From Incurvaria masculella (Eukaryota; Arthropoda; Insecta; Lepidoptera; Incurvariidae): DNA of 64,000 nucleotides. Shown here one piece after another: positions 42,501 to 51,029 of the stretch. The notes beneath the pieces were generated by a model, which was not told the origin of the DNA, did not search any database, and saw nothing but the letters and a program-made list of their open reading frames with translations. The position numbers and the translations under genes were made by a program. Position 1 is the first letter of the stretch, and each line of letters starts with the position of its first letter. Location: contig OX335643.1 in the NCBI GenBank assembly GCA_946894095.1, positions 7,427,036-7,491,035 of the forward strand, given 5' to 3'.

Positions 42501-45500
42501 ATGGGGAGATGAGCGGGATGGGCCACCTTAATATGTGGTTATATCAAACGATCTAAGCCTGACCACCCTACTAATCGATTCCTTTGAGGGACACCAAAGA
42601 GTTCTTGAATAAATACCAAGCAATATAGTAAACATAACATTCTTTGGTTTTGTAGATTCCCTCTTTATTTCATTAGTTCCCTTGTACATGTTACATGTAT
42701 CCAAAACATATCACCATAGGATGTAAGTGTGAAATATCGGACTTGTACGCAATTCGTTAATATGTAGGTACCACGTACGTTTTACATATTAACTCAATGC
42801 TTGTACGTTAGTAAAGTTTTGTAAGCTAAGACCAATTTTTGTTTTGCAATGATGGTTCGACGACATGGTCCCTAGAAGATTGAATAGGATCTAGTGAACT
42901 ATGTATGTGAACAATAAGTATCACAAGTTATAATAATAAAGTATGATTTAGGTGTTTGTCTTGCTTAAAATCGATCTATAGAATATATCTACAGAAAATT
43001 CCAGACTTATTGGGGCCTTAGAGCGAAAGAGGTGTGCTGTGATCGTACCGTATCTCTGCCTACCCCTCCGGGTATGCATGATGTATGTGTAAACCGAATC
43101 TTAACTCTAGTTACCTTCCATTTGACATAAAGAAACCTTAAATTATTGTTTCGTGCCAGGTTCGTGGATCAGCAGGCCTATTCTTGGAATTCCGTAATCA
43201 GGAATCAGGAATCCTGAGACTAGAAAGCCGCTTTTATAGCGGTTTTCAAAGCGATTTTTTTGATTCCAGAGTATATAGTATTTCAATTTAATCAAGATTT
43301 TTCTGTCGAAAAAATCTCTATAAAGACTGTTTTCTAGACTCAGGATTCCTGATTCCTAATTACGGAATTCCAGGAATAGGCTTGCAGTACTGTGCTTTTA
43401 CAACTATCTATCCAGCAGTGTGTAGGTCTCGTTTCACTATGTAACACTCCGGCCATTAAGTAGTGGCTAAGAAACGTGAAAATGGCTCATTTTTAAAACA
43501 TCTGTTGTGGTTTTGCAGATACTCAGTTGGAATGCTACGCGGACGGTATACCCAAGCCGAATGTGACATGGCATCGTGTTTTCCGGGAGTCGTTTCCACC
43601 CATCAATGACCTCCTCTACAGGTTCGTGTTAATTTGAATCTATAGTGCCATATAGCTTATTTTGCGCGTGGCCAAAATCTGAACTAAACGGTTGCCATAT
43701 CGAACGTTCATCTTCGCGGCTACGGGGATGTCTTGCTATTATAACAATGCAGGTGACCCACTGCTAATTCATTTTAGGCTAAGGTTTTTTGTGGTTAAGT
43801 AATTATTAGTTTGTGAAGATATGTTTGTGGTTTAGGTTAGCCATACATATACATACCTTAACGCCGTTGTCCTGGAAGTTTTTTTTAAGTGACTGGACAT
43901 GGATGGCTAATACCACACCTTCTGTCATGGTATTAGCCCAACATACCACATGGGAACTAGGTGCCATGGCAGGACCTTCCTTATATTGCACGGCTACATT
44001 GAACTGGATGGAAAACACGGACAATTTTCATTGCCGCTTCGACCATCGTTCATCCAATGCTATGGTACCAACCCGGGCGGGATAAACCCTACCACCTAGT
44101 AAGTAAGGAAGGGGACCTACAGTTTAACGTGGAATCCGAACCACGGCCAGCCTCCCCAACGGTCGAATGGTCACCCATCCAAGACCAGACCGGACCCAGC
44201 GTTGCTTAACTTTGGAGAGCGATCGCCGAAGTGTCGCGCCACTGGGCCATTGAGGCTGACAGGAAGTGTAGTAGTAGTTGTTGTTTGATGCGAGTTGTAC
44301 TCAAAAACTCCTTGTTAGATTATAACGAAATAAAAAAATGCTGCATAAAGTCTTATTTAAATTGGATAACAAAAAATATCGTTTGACAGAGTTATAACCT
44401 CCGGGATTGACGTTGGGGTTTATTTTCTTTATAGAATTCAAGAAAACAAATCTAGCGGTAGTAAGTAACCCGACTTCTACAACCCCAATTTTTTTATTAA
44501 AATGATAAAAGATCTAATTTCGGTACATTTTGAATAATATTATTTACCTAAAATAGTAATTTTCATATCCTCAATGTTTGTTTCTTACAGCAGGCTGCAA
44601 ATATTTTCCCGATCAATGGGGATTTTTTTTTTATATGGTAACTCTTAAAAGACAGTGGTGACCTCAGCCACGCGCAAAATAAGCTATGTGGGGCTATAAA
44701 CATCGGCCACTCAGTCGAAAAAAGTAAGTGGTCCCTAAGTCCTATCGATGATAGAGTACTCGAAACAGACACTTCTACATATTTTTTGTTCCAAAGAAAC
44801 CCACGAATAACTTATTAGGATGTGTATTTTTTTATAAACCCTTGAAATTCAATTCAAGACCCAACGCACAGGAACTGATAAACATAACTGAACCATTTGT
44901 AATTGTACAAACATAATGCGGCAAACTGGGAGCACAGTAAGAAGACCAAATTGAATAACGAAGAAATCACTCCATTTAAGAGCTGTATTGTGTTCTTGTT
45001 TTAGCTACGTTTATCATGCTTTGCTCCAAATTGACCAGTTTCAGAAACGCGTTGTTCCTCTAAATACAATTGCATTCAAAGGGGGTGTGTGCGTCAAAAT
45101 AGATGGCGCCATGATCAATCGAAGCTATTTCTGCTATAAATATGAAGTTACAAACTATATCGATGTGCAGTAACTGTTGGAACGAGCATACATAGAAGTT
45201 TTCTATTAAATGTTATAAAACAATAACAAAAATATGATCGAATTTATTTTATTGTTACGAAGATGTATGCAAAAAGTTATCATTTGCAATTTGCAACTTA
45301 TTGCTCTCTGTCTCATAAATTATCTCACGGGCCTTTTTCATCTACTGCTGATTAGCTTAGTAGCCGCTTGCAAGTACAATACCAATACCTGTTACAAATT
45401 CAAGTACAAGATAATTAGGCTAGTTTTCACCAAGTGCTGATTTATTGTATAGTTTATTATATTTTATAATTATATATTAAAAGTATATTTTGTAATAATT

Positions 45501-47198
45501 GTTTTATAACATTCAATACATAAGTGCGTACCGTGGAGAGTTACAGCAGTAATACCCTCGAACGAATGTGGCGCCATCTACATGGGGTCAGAAACACCCT
45601 TTTATCAATTTAGGATTTTCTGCGCAGAACAATAAATGCGTTACACCACTATGGCGTTGCATTAGTTCAGACTGTACGAGTTTAAAACGAATTCAACCCG
45701 TGGCCATTTAGATCTAATCCAACAATTAATCTACTAAATCAAAGACTTCTGTTACTGTTTCTAGTGGTAGTATCCTGGAAATAGCGACAGTGCGCGAAGC
45801 AGATGGTGGCATGTACTACTGCGTTGCTGACAATGGAGCTGGTCGGTCAGTGAGGAGAGACGTCCGCATGGAGGTGTTGACCTCTGGAGTGAAACCAGTG
45901 GTGAGGATTTGAAGATTGAATCACTGATATGAGACAAACCGCAAGGAATGTTAGAAATTTGCTAAGGATACCCCAGATTTTAGCAGCGATGACCCAGATG
46001 GAATTCAAATATGCATCCCTAAGTCACAGTGATAATAATGGCGTAGGTGTGTTTAAGCTTTTAAGCCCAAAGATATAATTTTGAGTATGTTTTATGAATG
46101 AACTGGAACCGTTTTTAAAAATACATGGAGAATAATATATAAGTATGTTTTTTCATGTTAGCACATTACCTCGAAATGGTGTTACTGTTGTATGCCTAAA
46201 CTGTGTCAGAGTCATAAATTTGACAAGCAGTGACAGGTTGTAAATTATGTATTTCTTATTCTCTCCTAAAATATTTCTAAAATCGTCATTAGAGACATTG
46301 AATAAGCCAGAAATTAATTAGACATTAGAGATAGAAATATTATTCTGTCTGGGTATTTAAACAAATTGAATGAAAGCCAAATGTCTTTAGGGTCGTTTTT
46401 ACAACGTTAGACAGGTCCACATTTCATAAATTCCTCCTGGAGTCTTCTCTTTTTAAAGCTGCATAATATGCCCATACAGTCCAAATATCGCCACCGCGCG
46501 TGAATGTGCTTCCGAATAGGCATAGGCATCGCCCGCGAAATGTTTGCTTGCTAGCTCAAGGCTTGTAGCACAGAAAAGTAGTTATTTTTACAGCTTTTTG
46601 CTAAAGCCACACCGCAAAAGTAGTCGGTTTCATTACCATGGATGTAATTACGTCAGCCAACGAATTCCTCGATTATATTCGAATCGACACAATGCTACCC
46701 CTATCTTCACTAGATGGCGCTGATGATTTCGCGTATTGATCCTACGCTAAGGCATTTTGACTGCAATGATTGAGATATCAATTGTCGGGATAGCTCAGTT
46801 GTTTAGAGCAGTGGGCATGTAATCCAAACAACCCGGTTCGAATCCTGCTTCCGACGAATGTCACGACCAAAAACTTTTTTAGATTATTTAATAAAAAAAA
46901 TTACAATGCTTCAAATTTAGATATCGCTGAAAATCGAATTAATTAATGTGTCCTTGTTATACGATTCCACACATAAATCACATATGTACTATACTTACAG
47001 GTTGTATTAAAGGAACCCGAGGTCGCAGCTGTAACTCCCGCGCCGACTTTGTCGGATCAGCTGCAACACTTCACAGAAGAGATCACGAATTCCACCAGCG
47101 AGATACGCTACAAGTTCGAAGAGGTCAGCGAGAGACTGAAGGTGCTGGAGAAGGGACTTCTCCTTCCCGAGTCCTGTGGTGATGCTCCAGTGTCGTAG
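30474..47198 (+). CDS. Gene C: secreted MIB-repeat / two-Ig protein, Amalgam-like
   Basis: Nine exons join to 1146 nt, 381 aa plus stop. The exon order, phases and most exon lengths equal those of gene B, but introns are larger and filled with repeats (16.7 kb total). Order: signal peptide (1-17), MIB SH3 repeat (18-111), Ig1 (112 to about 226; Cys138-Cys197), Ig2 (about 227-310; Cys242-Cys290), and a helical tail (317-381). The MIB repeat is the most canonical of the set: GDIVLVNSDKEQV, GHGGWNEGMS, GKIGKV, VCGRTWYYNPEALTKF. The Ig parts share DDIQ-EDAG-Y-CE and [10 protein letters not shown] with gene B. No membrane segment is seen. Gene B is the tandem paralog upstream. The same functional inference applies: a soluble adhesion or recognition protein with an N-terminal peptide-binding module; partner unknown. 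Confidence 0.93.
30526..31423. other. Gene C intron 1
   Basis: No exon and no listed repeat family is seen; AT-rich with scattered short frames. Confidence 0.4.
31424..31563 (+). CDS. Gene C exon 2: MIB repeat first half
   Basis: Residues 18-64: GPMTTSVSAEKVVRGIKAGD, IVLVNSDKEQVKKMQS, GHGGWNEGMSA|GTAATG. Acceptor CTCCAG|GGCCAA. Confidence 0.93.
31646..32029 (+). mobile_element. 5S-rRNA-headed SINE (family S), plus copy
   Basis: Begins GTCAGCCTCAATGGCCCAGT; the 5S-like part is CTCCGAAGTTAAGCAACGCT with TTGGATGGGTGACCATTCGA. From TGGTTCGGATTCCA on it is the shared body, ending CCAGTCAAATAAAAAAAAAG. Confidence 0.92.
32150..32440 (+). mobile_element. Non-LTR reverse transcriptase fragment
   Basis: VVLDISKAFDRVWHRSLLGK is the RT domain A motif. 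After a gap and frameshift comes FFIFINELLSIGMNHTYAFD, in which the catalytic Y-A-D-D appears as Y-A-F-D, so the element is dead. Confidence 0.8.
32466..32865 (-). mobile_element. tRNA-headed SINE (family T), full-length
   Basis: Head (in plus orientation) CCGCGCCACTAGGCTACGA at 32847-32865; B box GGTATTGAACCCGGGC; tail at the left end ATGCGACCTGACATGGATGG after a T run. Confidence 0.88.
33120..33580 (+). mobile_element. Jockey-like ORF2 C-terminus, decayed
   Basis: Broken frames: RQRRYLRLFRDPHLTDTSES, then SLDVALWNLHP in one frame, and SNKLNSSVLIHKACSMVPR with its stop in another. The 3' part GCCTCGCTGAGCGTGG recurs at the left edge of the window (about 60-100). Confidence 0.72.
33726..33867 (+). 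CDS. Gene C exon 3: MIB repeat second half
   Basis: Residues 65-111: ACGKIGKVELIDGDDDVKVK, VCGRTWYYNPEALTKFGT, ending HITG. Acceptor TTACAG|GCTTGT, donor GGGG|GTAAGG, phase 0 to 1. Confidence 0.94.
34949..35064 (+). CDS. Gene C exon 4: Ig1 first part
   Basis: Residues 112-150: EECRGAPEISITKKRVRKIG, KLVDFDCTV with Cys138, ending YVRW|GTGAGT. Acceptor TTTCAG|AGGAAT. Confidence 0.94.
35150..35950. repeat. Long dispersed repeat Q, copy 2, split by element P
   Basis: Matches 3400-4320 in order. It is interrupted by element P at 35271-35524, whereas copy 1 is interrupted by a SINE at a different point. Confidence 0.6.
35271..35524 (-). mobile_element. Element P, copy 3
   Basis: Reverse orientation: AGGGTTCCGTACCCAAAGGG at the left, CCGTCCGTCCGTC microsatellite, and GGTACGGAACCCTTCGTGGA, GTCCGACTCGCACTTGGCCG at the right. 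It is nested in repeat Q. Confidence 0.85.
36558..36656 (+). CDS. Gene C exon 5: Ig1 middle part
   Basis: 99 nt, residues 151-183: VKEGIELSRDGDLKISDPRI, then MIVTDDSSTFTLQ|GTAAAG. Acceptor CACCAG|GTAAAG. Confidence 0.94.
36776..37330 (+). repeat. CGACTTCAAAAAAGGAGG repeats, two partial copies
   Basis: Two starts, at about 36778 (GACTTCAAAATAGGAGGAGG) and 36898 (GACTTCAAAAAAGGAGGCGG), each followed by CAATTCGTC(C/T)GTATGTT, a T run, and GTTACCT(T/C)ATAACTTTCGC. It is a shortened tandem or nested arrangement. Confidence 0.65.
37327..37551. mobile_element. Large foldback element with AACCGACTTCAAAGAAAAAG ends
   Basis: Left arm AACCGACTTCAAAGAAAAAG, then TTTTTGTAGCTACGATTATT and GTTATTTTTTGAGTCGG. 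The right arm is the reverse complement (CCGACTCAAAAAATAACAAT ... CTTTTTCTTTGAAGTCGGTT). Arms are about 80-90 nt around a 60-nt GC-richer centre. The right end runs straight into element P copy 4. Confidence 0.8.
37549..37790 (-). mobile_element. Element P, copy 4, truncated
   Basis: AGGGTTCCGTACCCAAAGGG, a long CCGTCCGTCCGTCCGTCCGT microsatellite, CACAGGGCTGTATATCAGAA, then decay after GGGGGTCCCCATACAACATA; the GGCCAAGTGCGAGTCGG end is missing. Confidence 0.75.
37780..38060. other. CpG-rich island within an AT-rich intron
   Basis: Dense CGCGCG-type sequence (GCGACGCGCGCGCCGCCTCC, GGCGCGGCGCGCGTC) follows the truncated element P. No coding similarity is recognised. It could be part of a larger repeat, the lost end of the P copy's host sequence, or an internal promoter. 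Confidence 0.45.
38590..38728 (-). mobile_element. Family S SINE body fragment
   Basis: CTCACCACATGAAAACTAGG, TGCCATGCCAGGACCTTAC and CTGCACGGCTACGTTGAACT show the S-type variant of the shared body; the head is absent. Confidence 0.65.
38826..39211 (-). mobile_element. tRNA-headed SINE (family T)
   Basis: Tail TTTTTATGCGACCAGACATGG at the left, head CCGCGCCACTAGGCTACAAG at the right. Internal ACTACCGTTATGATATTAGC follows directly after CATGGA, so a short tail segment is deleted. Confidence 0.85.
39333..39497. mobile_element. MITE family H, copy 1
   Basis: Inverted ends TTAGCCCCGGTTGCACGAA and GTGCACTCGGCCCTTAG, with inner inverted ACACGTCACTTTTAGT and AAAGTGACGTGT. 165 bp; the second copy is at 40189. 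Confidence 0.75.
39960..40120 (-). mobile_element. tRNA-like SINE (family N), partial
   Basis: AATCGACCGTGAAGCAAGGA, AATTAAAGAAAGAACCCAGT and GCAAGGCTGGAACTGAACCA match the copies at 5220-5530 and 55490-55810. Confidence 0.6.
40189..40308. mobile_element. MITE family H, copy 2 (internally shorter)
   Basis: TTAGCCCCGATTGCACGAAA left, CTTTCGTGCACTCGGCCCTC right, lacking the ACTGTCTGTACAAAGTGACG segment of copy 1. Confidence 0.7.
40720..40995 (+). mobile_element. Diverged tRNA-headed SINE
   Basis: B-box-like GCGGGTTCAAATCCCCGCCC is followed by a decayed body (GATAAATGAATTTCGTTACG, GGTACCATCGCATGAGATGA, CAATGTAGCCGTGGTGG, ATGTCACCTAATTCCTTCGG). An element P scrap (41051-41114, GGTACGGAACCCTTCGTGCG) follows. 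Confidence 0.65.
41237..41396 (+). CDS. Gene C exon 6: Ig1 end and Ig2 start
   Basis: Residues 184-236: IDDIQEEDAGVYTCEHGLTS with Cys197, then VVQNPPTISDNSTSLLVVRE. Acceptor TTACAG|ATCGAC, donor GAAC|GTAAGT. Confidence 0.94.
41504..41791 (+). mobile_element. Element P, copy 5
   Basis: AACCGGCCAAGTGCGAGTCG start, GAAGGGTTCCGTACC, GTTATGGCGGCAAGATAAAT core, TTTGGGTACGGACCCTAAAA end, about 100 nt after exon 6 of gene C. Confidence 0.82.
41881..42531 (-). mobile_element. TTAA-flanked MITE, copy 3, with insertion
   Basis: TTAA-GATGGCCCAAACC at the left and GGATGGGCCACC-TTAA at the right, reverse orientation. About 110 nt at 42275-42385 (ATGACAAATCCGAGTGCAGT, AATAAACAATAAACAAC) is foreign; a relative of that insert occurs at 60600-60665. 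Confidence 0.82.
43172..43384. mobile_element. Foldback MITE family F, copy 3
   Basis: GCAGGCCTATTCTTGGAATT left and AATTCCAGGAATAGGCTTGC right, inner CAGGAATCCTGAGACTAGAA and TTTTCTAGACTCAGGATTCC. It lies 130 nt upstream of gene C exon 7. Confidence 0.85.
43519..43621 (+). CDS. Gene C exon 7: Ig2 first part
   Basis: Residues 237-270: HTQLECYADGIPKPNVTWHR, then VFRESFPPINDLLY. Cys242 and the Trp are in place. Acceptor TTGCAG|ATACTC, donor TACAG|GTTCGT. Confidence 0.94.
43879..44260 (-). mobile_element. 5S-rRNA-headed SINE (family S), copy 4
   Basis: Same layout as 4696-5080; head GTTGCTTAACTTTGGAGAGC in plus orientation, tail AAGTGACTGGACATGG at the left. Confidence 0.9.
45060..45190 (+). 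repeat. Dispersed repeat with AGGGGGTGTGTGC / TAGATGGCGCCA
   Basis: AAAGGGGGTGTGTGCGTCAA, AATAGATGGCGCCATG and TTTCTGCTATAAATATGAAG recur in order at 55320-55440. Nature unknown. Confidence 0.5.
45329..45444 (+). mobile_element. MITE family G, short copy
   Basis: GGGCCTTTTTCATCTACTGC at the left, TAGTTTTCACCAAGTGCTGA at the right (internally rearranged). Confidence 0.6.
45765..45900 (+). CDS. Gene C exon 8: Ig2 second part
   Basis: Residues 271-316: [38 protein letters not shown], ending GVKPV. Acceptor TTCTAG|TGGTAG, donor CAGTG|GTGAGG. Confidence 0.93.
46784..46855 (+). tRNA. tRNA-like sequence, probably a pseudo-tRNA or SINE head
   Basis: 72 nt with a perfect 7-bp acceptor stem (GTCGGGA/TTCCGAC with one G-T pair), a D arm GCTC...GAGC, A box TAGCTCAGTTG and B box GGTTCGAATCC. 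The anticodon stem (GTGGG/TCCAA) and T stem (CCCGG/CCTGC) have mismatches, and position 33 of the loop CATGTAA is A, so no isotype can be assigned. It lies in intron 8 of gene C, and an A-rich tract follows. Confidence 0.45.
47001..47198 (+). CDS. Gene C exon 9: helical tail and stop
   Basis: Residues 317-381: a Pro-rich linker (VAAVTPAPTLS) then DQLQHFTEEITNSTSEIRYK and FEEVSERLKVLEKGLLLPE, an amphipathic helix, one Cys and TAG. It aligns with gene B exon 9. Confidence 0.93.
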   Translation, partial: VVLKEPEVAAVTPAPTLSDQLQHFTEEITNSTSEIRYKFEEVSERLKVLEKGLLLPESCGDAPVS

Positions 47199-47280
47199 AA
47201 AGACTTTTCATCATGCCTTCAGCATGTTTAGAAGTACGCTAACCTTGACACAGTGAAATCTTTGACGATGCACTTTTCTG

Positions 47281-47286
47281 AATAAA
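47281..47286 (+). promoter_or_regulatory. Poly(A) signal of gene C
   Basis: AATAAA 83 nt after the stop codon, followed by GTAGGTTCATTC and a T-rich stretch (TTATTTTTTTTTCC), as expected for 3' end formation. Confidence 0.75.
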
Positions 47287-47329
47287 GTAGGTTCATTCAA
47301 TGCTATGTGTTATTTTTTTTTCCTTATTA

Positions 47330-47815
47330 AAGATGATTCACGCTAGACCGGAGCGGGTACACGTCGGCGCGGGAACGGAGTCCAATTTAAACAATGGCAA
47401 AAAAACAGAAGCATTCACAGTACACCGGGCAAGACACGGCAACGAGCGCGGGCGCCCCGTACGGGTCCCGTGTCCGAATGCCCGAGCATATTGTGTCCCG
47501 GAGCCGCCCGTACCCGCGCCGTCCCGTTCATGAATCTCGTGTGTTCGTGCTAACACGGGCACGACCCGGGCGACAGTCGACGACGGTGTGAATTTGAGAG
47601 AGCAGGTTGGTGCGTCTTTTGAAATGGCATTCCGAGACTTCTTCACCGCGAACAATGGCAATTACTGCCAATTCATGCAGCGAAAACTTAGTAATTTTGT
47701 GAAATCGTTTGCCATCGAACGGCCGCCAGAGTGGAGACGGGACAACAGCGGCGCCACGGCTCCCTCGTACCGTCCCCGCGCTGCTCTGGCTTCGTTCTGG
47801 CTTGTGGTGTTTCAA
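47330..47815. other. GC-rich block, unassigned
   Basis: After the gene C 3' end comes an unusually GC-rich block (CGGAGCGGGTACACGTCGGC, CCGCCCGTACCCGCGCCGTC, TCCCTCGTACCGTCCCCGCG) with overlapping open frames on both strands. Weakly inverted ends suggest a DNA element. No protein family is recognised. Confidence 0.4.
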
Positions 47816-47878
47816 TAATTTGATAGTTCAAAATAACTGTCCTATTGAAAAAGGAGTACCTACATAGTATACGACATA

Positions 47879-47980
47879 ATATAAGGAAGGTTCTGGCATC
47901 GCACCTACTTTTCATGAGGTGTGTTAGGATAATATGCCACCAGGTGTGGTATTAGCCATCCATGTCCAGTTAAATAGATA
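47879..47980 (+). mobile_element. Family S SINE body fragment
   Basis: ATAAGGAAGGTTCTGGCATC, GAGGTGTGTTAGGATAATAT and GTGTGGTATTAGCCATCCAT form the tail half of the shared body. Confidence 0.7.
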
Positions 47981-48875
47981 CATAATTGATTTTACCAACT
48001 GGCAATTTTTTTCCCTCGTTTGTGAAGTTATTCAATTTCTATTTAAATGTATGACTCATATGAAGTAAAGATAATACTCTTCGAATGACAATCACCACAA
48101 ACTATTTTTTCGTGCTGCTGATTCAACACATGGACTGGGAGATGCGCAGCAGATCGATTCGGACGAAATCCGCACTGGTCAATGTATCGCTAAAGAATTC
48201 ATTACTCTCTAGATAACTCATTAACTGAGAATCGATGATCCAATCCATCACTTCGCTTGGTTTCAGCGGAGAAGGTCCATAATGGCTATGTGTTGGTAAT
48301 TGGACGGCAAGATCTTGCGCCTATTTAGGCACAGGCTAAAAGTTGGGGAATTTAAAAGCGGCAAGCACTCCGGTAGGGAACGATACGTGGCAGGCCTCTG
48401 CTGTCTGTCGCATGGGTAAGGACAAGAAAAAGTATTTTTTTGGACCCGACATAAAAGCTACTAACTGACGTCTCGCTTCGGCAGTGCTGCCCGATCTTTC
48501 TTTCACACCCTCCGTCTTTAGTGCAAAACGTGAAGGATCGGCGACGCGACGGCGCGCTCGGATAAGCCACTAAGCATGCAGCAGATACCATCGACCATTG
48601 CACAGTGTTTGTATTTTAATGAAGTATGTAATAAAAGTACTAATACAAATAATTAAATACACTCACAAATAAAACCATTATTAATATGAATCAAAATTTA
48701 CACTTTGATTAAATGAAAATACATTTAAAGCATAATACTTTCGGCTTACAAATAATGTTAATTATTACACGGTACTCGTACATATGTTTATGTCATTTTA
48801 ATTTATAGTTAGAAATTCCGGACGCGTAACATCGAATGTTCGTTGTACTAAATAGCTGTGAAATTCTCACGTGCG

Positions 48876-48917
48876 TATGCTAGGCAAGTCCCCGCGCCAC
48901 TAGGCTACGAGCCGCTC
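48876..48917 (-). mobile_element. Family T SINE head fragment
   Basis: GCTAGGCAAGTCCCCGCGCC and ACTAGGCTACGAGCCGCTC are the tRNA-like head alone. Confidence 0.65.
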
Positions 48918-49139
48918 AACTGAGGCTGCTTGGTGTGCAGTGTGTGGTCTAGCGTTGTCTGAAACATCAGTGGGCTAGAGCAACCATACTCGGTGGTTTT
49001 ACGGCTAGCTTTATTATCATGGTTCGCAATTGTTGACAACACAGATCTGACGTAATCGTCTGGCCAGATCTTAGGAAGCTGTAGTGGATGACACCAACTC
49101 TGGTCCACCAGACACTCACCAGTACCTTTTACTGAGTCA

Positions 49140-49550
49140 AATTTCCCTTAGGGCAGGTTTTGGCCGGTCCTCCTGGGCACTGTGATTAGTATTTCCGATT
49201 ATACTAAACGATCCATTTTTCATCACAAGTAACGATACCATACAAAGTCCCCTCGTTTTGTGGTTGAGCATCGCAACGCATCAATCGACGCGTATTTGTT
49301 GGTGTGCTTCACTCAATTAAACCAATTTTTCAAGCTTTTTAAATTTTCCATTTTCTTTCAAATGAATTAAAATTGTTTTATCACTCACACCGAAGCCCGC
49401 CGCTAACCCTGACGTGGTTTGCGATAGATTTACTTCCACGATCTCTTATAATTCTTCATTCATAATTCTTCCAGAACCAAAACGTTGGATCCAAACACGT
49501 ACTGGTTCTTTTTCACAAGCATTTTACTACTTTTCATAACTCTCCTCTCA
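49140..49550 (-). mobile_element. Mariner-like transposase remnant
   Basis: The minus strand has broken mariner frames: FQRFGSGRIMNEEL, a stop, then NLSQTTSGLAAGFGVSDKTI, LIHLKENGKFKKLEKLV, and VTCDEKWIV, a catalytic-domain motif of mariner transposases. Stops and frameshifts make it non-functional. Confidence 0.75.
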
Positions 49551-49887
49551 TAGATAGTTGCCAATAGAATGATTGTTACATTTACTTTATCATGCACCCC
49601 ACGCTTTTAACTCTGAATTGAATTATTTTGTTAATAACTTAAACTTTATTATAATTTTATTTTGAGGTGATAAACTCTGATTGATTGTTCGATCTTCTAC
49701 TACTGTAATATAAACTCTTTAAAATTAAAAATTATTTTATATTTTTTAGTTCGGTTAGCTATAAAAGCGTGTTTTTTAGTTTTTTTAAACTATTATTTAT
49801 TTTTCATTTTTTAGTTCGATTTATAAATTAGTTATTATTACTACAGAGGATCTATAAAACAATTGATTATGAAAATGTTATGAAATT

Positions 49888-50255
49888 ATTGCATTGTCAT
49901 GGGTCCTTGATACGTATGCAAAGTTTCGAATTAAAGACTTCTGGAAACTGGTGAAAATTAATCTCAAAGATTCCATTACATACATAGATACATACAACCC
50001 AAGCTTATATAAAAGCGTGTTATTAATAACTAGCTCTGTCTCTTTTACTCCACTACAGAGGATATATAAAAGAATTTATTAATCCTGGCGGTCCCAATAA
50101 GGATAATGGGAAACTGATATCAAATTATTGCATTGTCATCGGTCCTTGATACGTATGCAAAGTTTCAAATTAATCAGACTTCTGGAAACTGGTGAAAATT
50201 AAGTTAAAAAAAGATTCCGTTACATAGACACATAGATACAACCCAAGCTAATAAA
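49888..50255. repeat. Tandem duplication, about 240-nt period
   Basis: ATTGCATTGTCAT-GGTCCTTGATACGTATGC and the following ACTTCTGGAAACTGGTGAAA, then ACAACCCAAGCTxATAAAAG, occur twice, starting at about 49888 and 50128. The rest of 49600-50700 is AT-rich without further content. Confidence 0.65.
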
Positions 50256-50702
50256 AGCGTGTTAAAAATATATATTTTTTTAGGATTTATTCATACAAAA
50301 ATATTAGTTTTTTAAACAAGTAAAATATTATTTTAAATTGTTTTAACATAAAAATATATCAAATTGTATAAATATGAAATATTACAAAGATTATTTTGTT
50401 TCTTTCAAAATAAAAATATACAAAAATAAAGAACAAGATAATCAATTATTTAAATGTTAACATAAGTTTAAACAAAATGTATCATTTGGTGGTTTATTTT
50501 AAAAAGATTTTTCTTTCCGCTTTTCCTCCTGGGCTAATCTAATGTGTAATCAGTAGTGTTTGGACTGATTCCGTCATAAACATTTACCCCGAGAATCGAC
50601 CCCGAGCCTTTTTGGTGAGAAGCGGGTATACCTATGATATGATAACACTGTATACAATTACCTTGCTAAGCGGAGACGGAGATATAATTGAAATATTTAT
50701 GA

Positions 50703-50731
50703 CGCAGCCTCTTGAATATCAAGAGGCTGCG
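50703..50731. repeat. Perfect 13-bp hairpin
   Basis: CGCAGCCTCTTGA and TCAAGAGGCTGCG are exact reverse complements with the 3-nt loop ATA. No T run follows and no role is evident. Confidence 0.8.
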
Positions 50732-51029
50732 TTGCAAAGAAACATGCGGTTAAAAAAAAGGATAATTCATATTTCACATAGCAATACACATATATTATAA
50801 TAAACACTCAACAAGACAGTAGCAAGAGTATAATGATTGAATATTCCGGCTTTCGTGTCGTTTTCCATCCTGCCTGGCCTTCACTTGGGCGGCAGACACA
50901 TGTTTCGGTACCCAGAAGAATAACTTAATTAGAGTTGTGCGTGTTCAGTGCGAAGCGTAGACCTTCCAGGGAACAACTCTCGTATGGACGACCACATAGG
51001 GTTTCTTGTTGTCAACCTGACGCATGACC

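Noticed and set aside
46784..46855. Functional tRNA with a TGT anticodon
   Set aside because: Position 33 would be A and two stems have mismatches, so a working tRNA is unlikely.
47394..47818. Overlapping GC-rich frames on both strands as small genes
   Set aside because: Open frames on several strands at once are expected in GC-rich DNA, and no conserved motif is visible.
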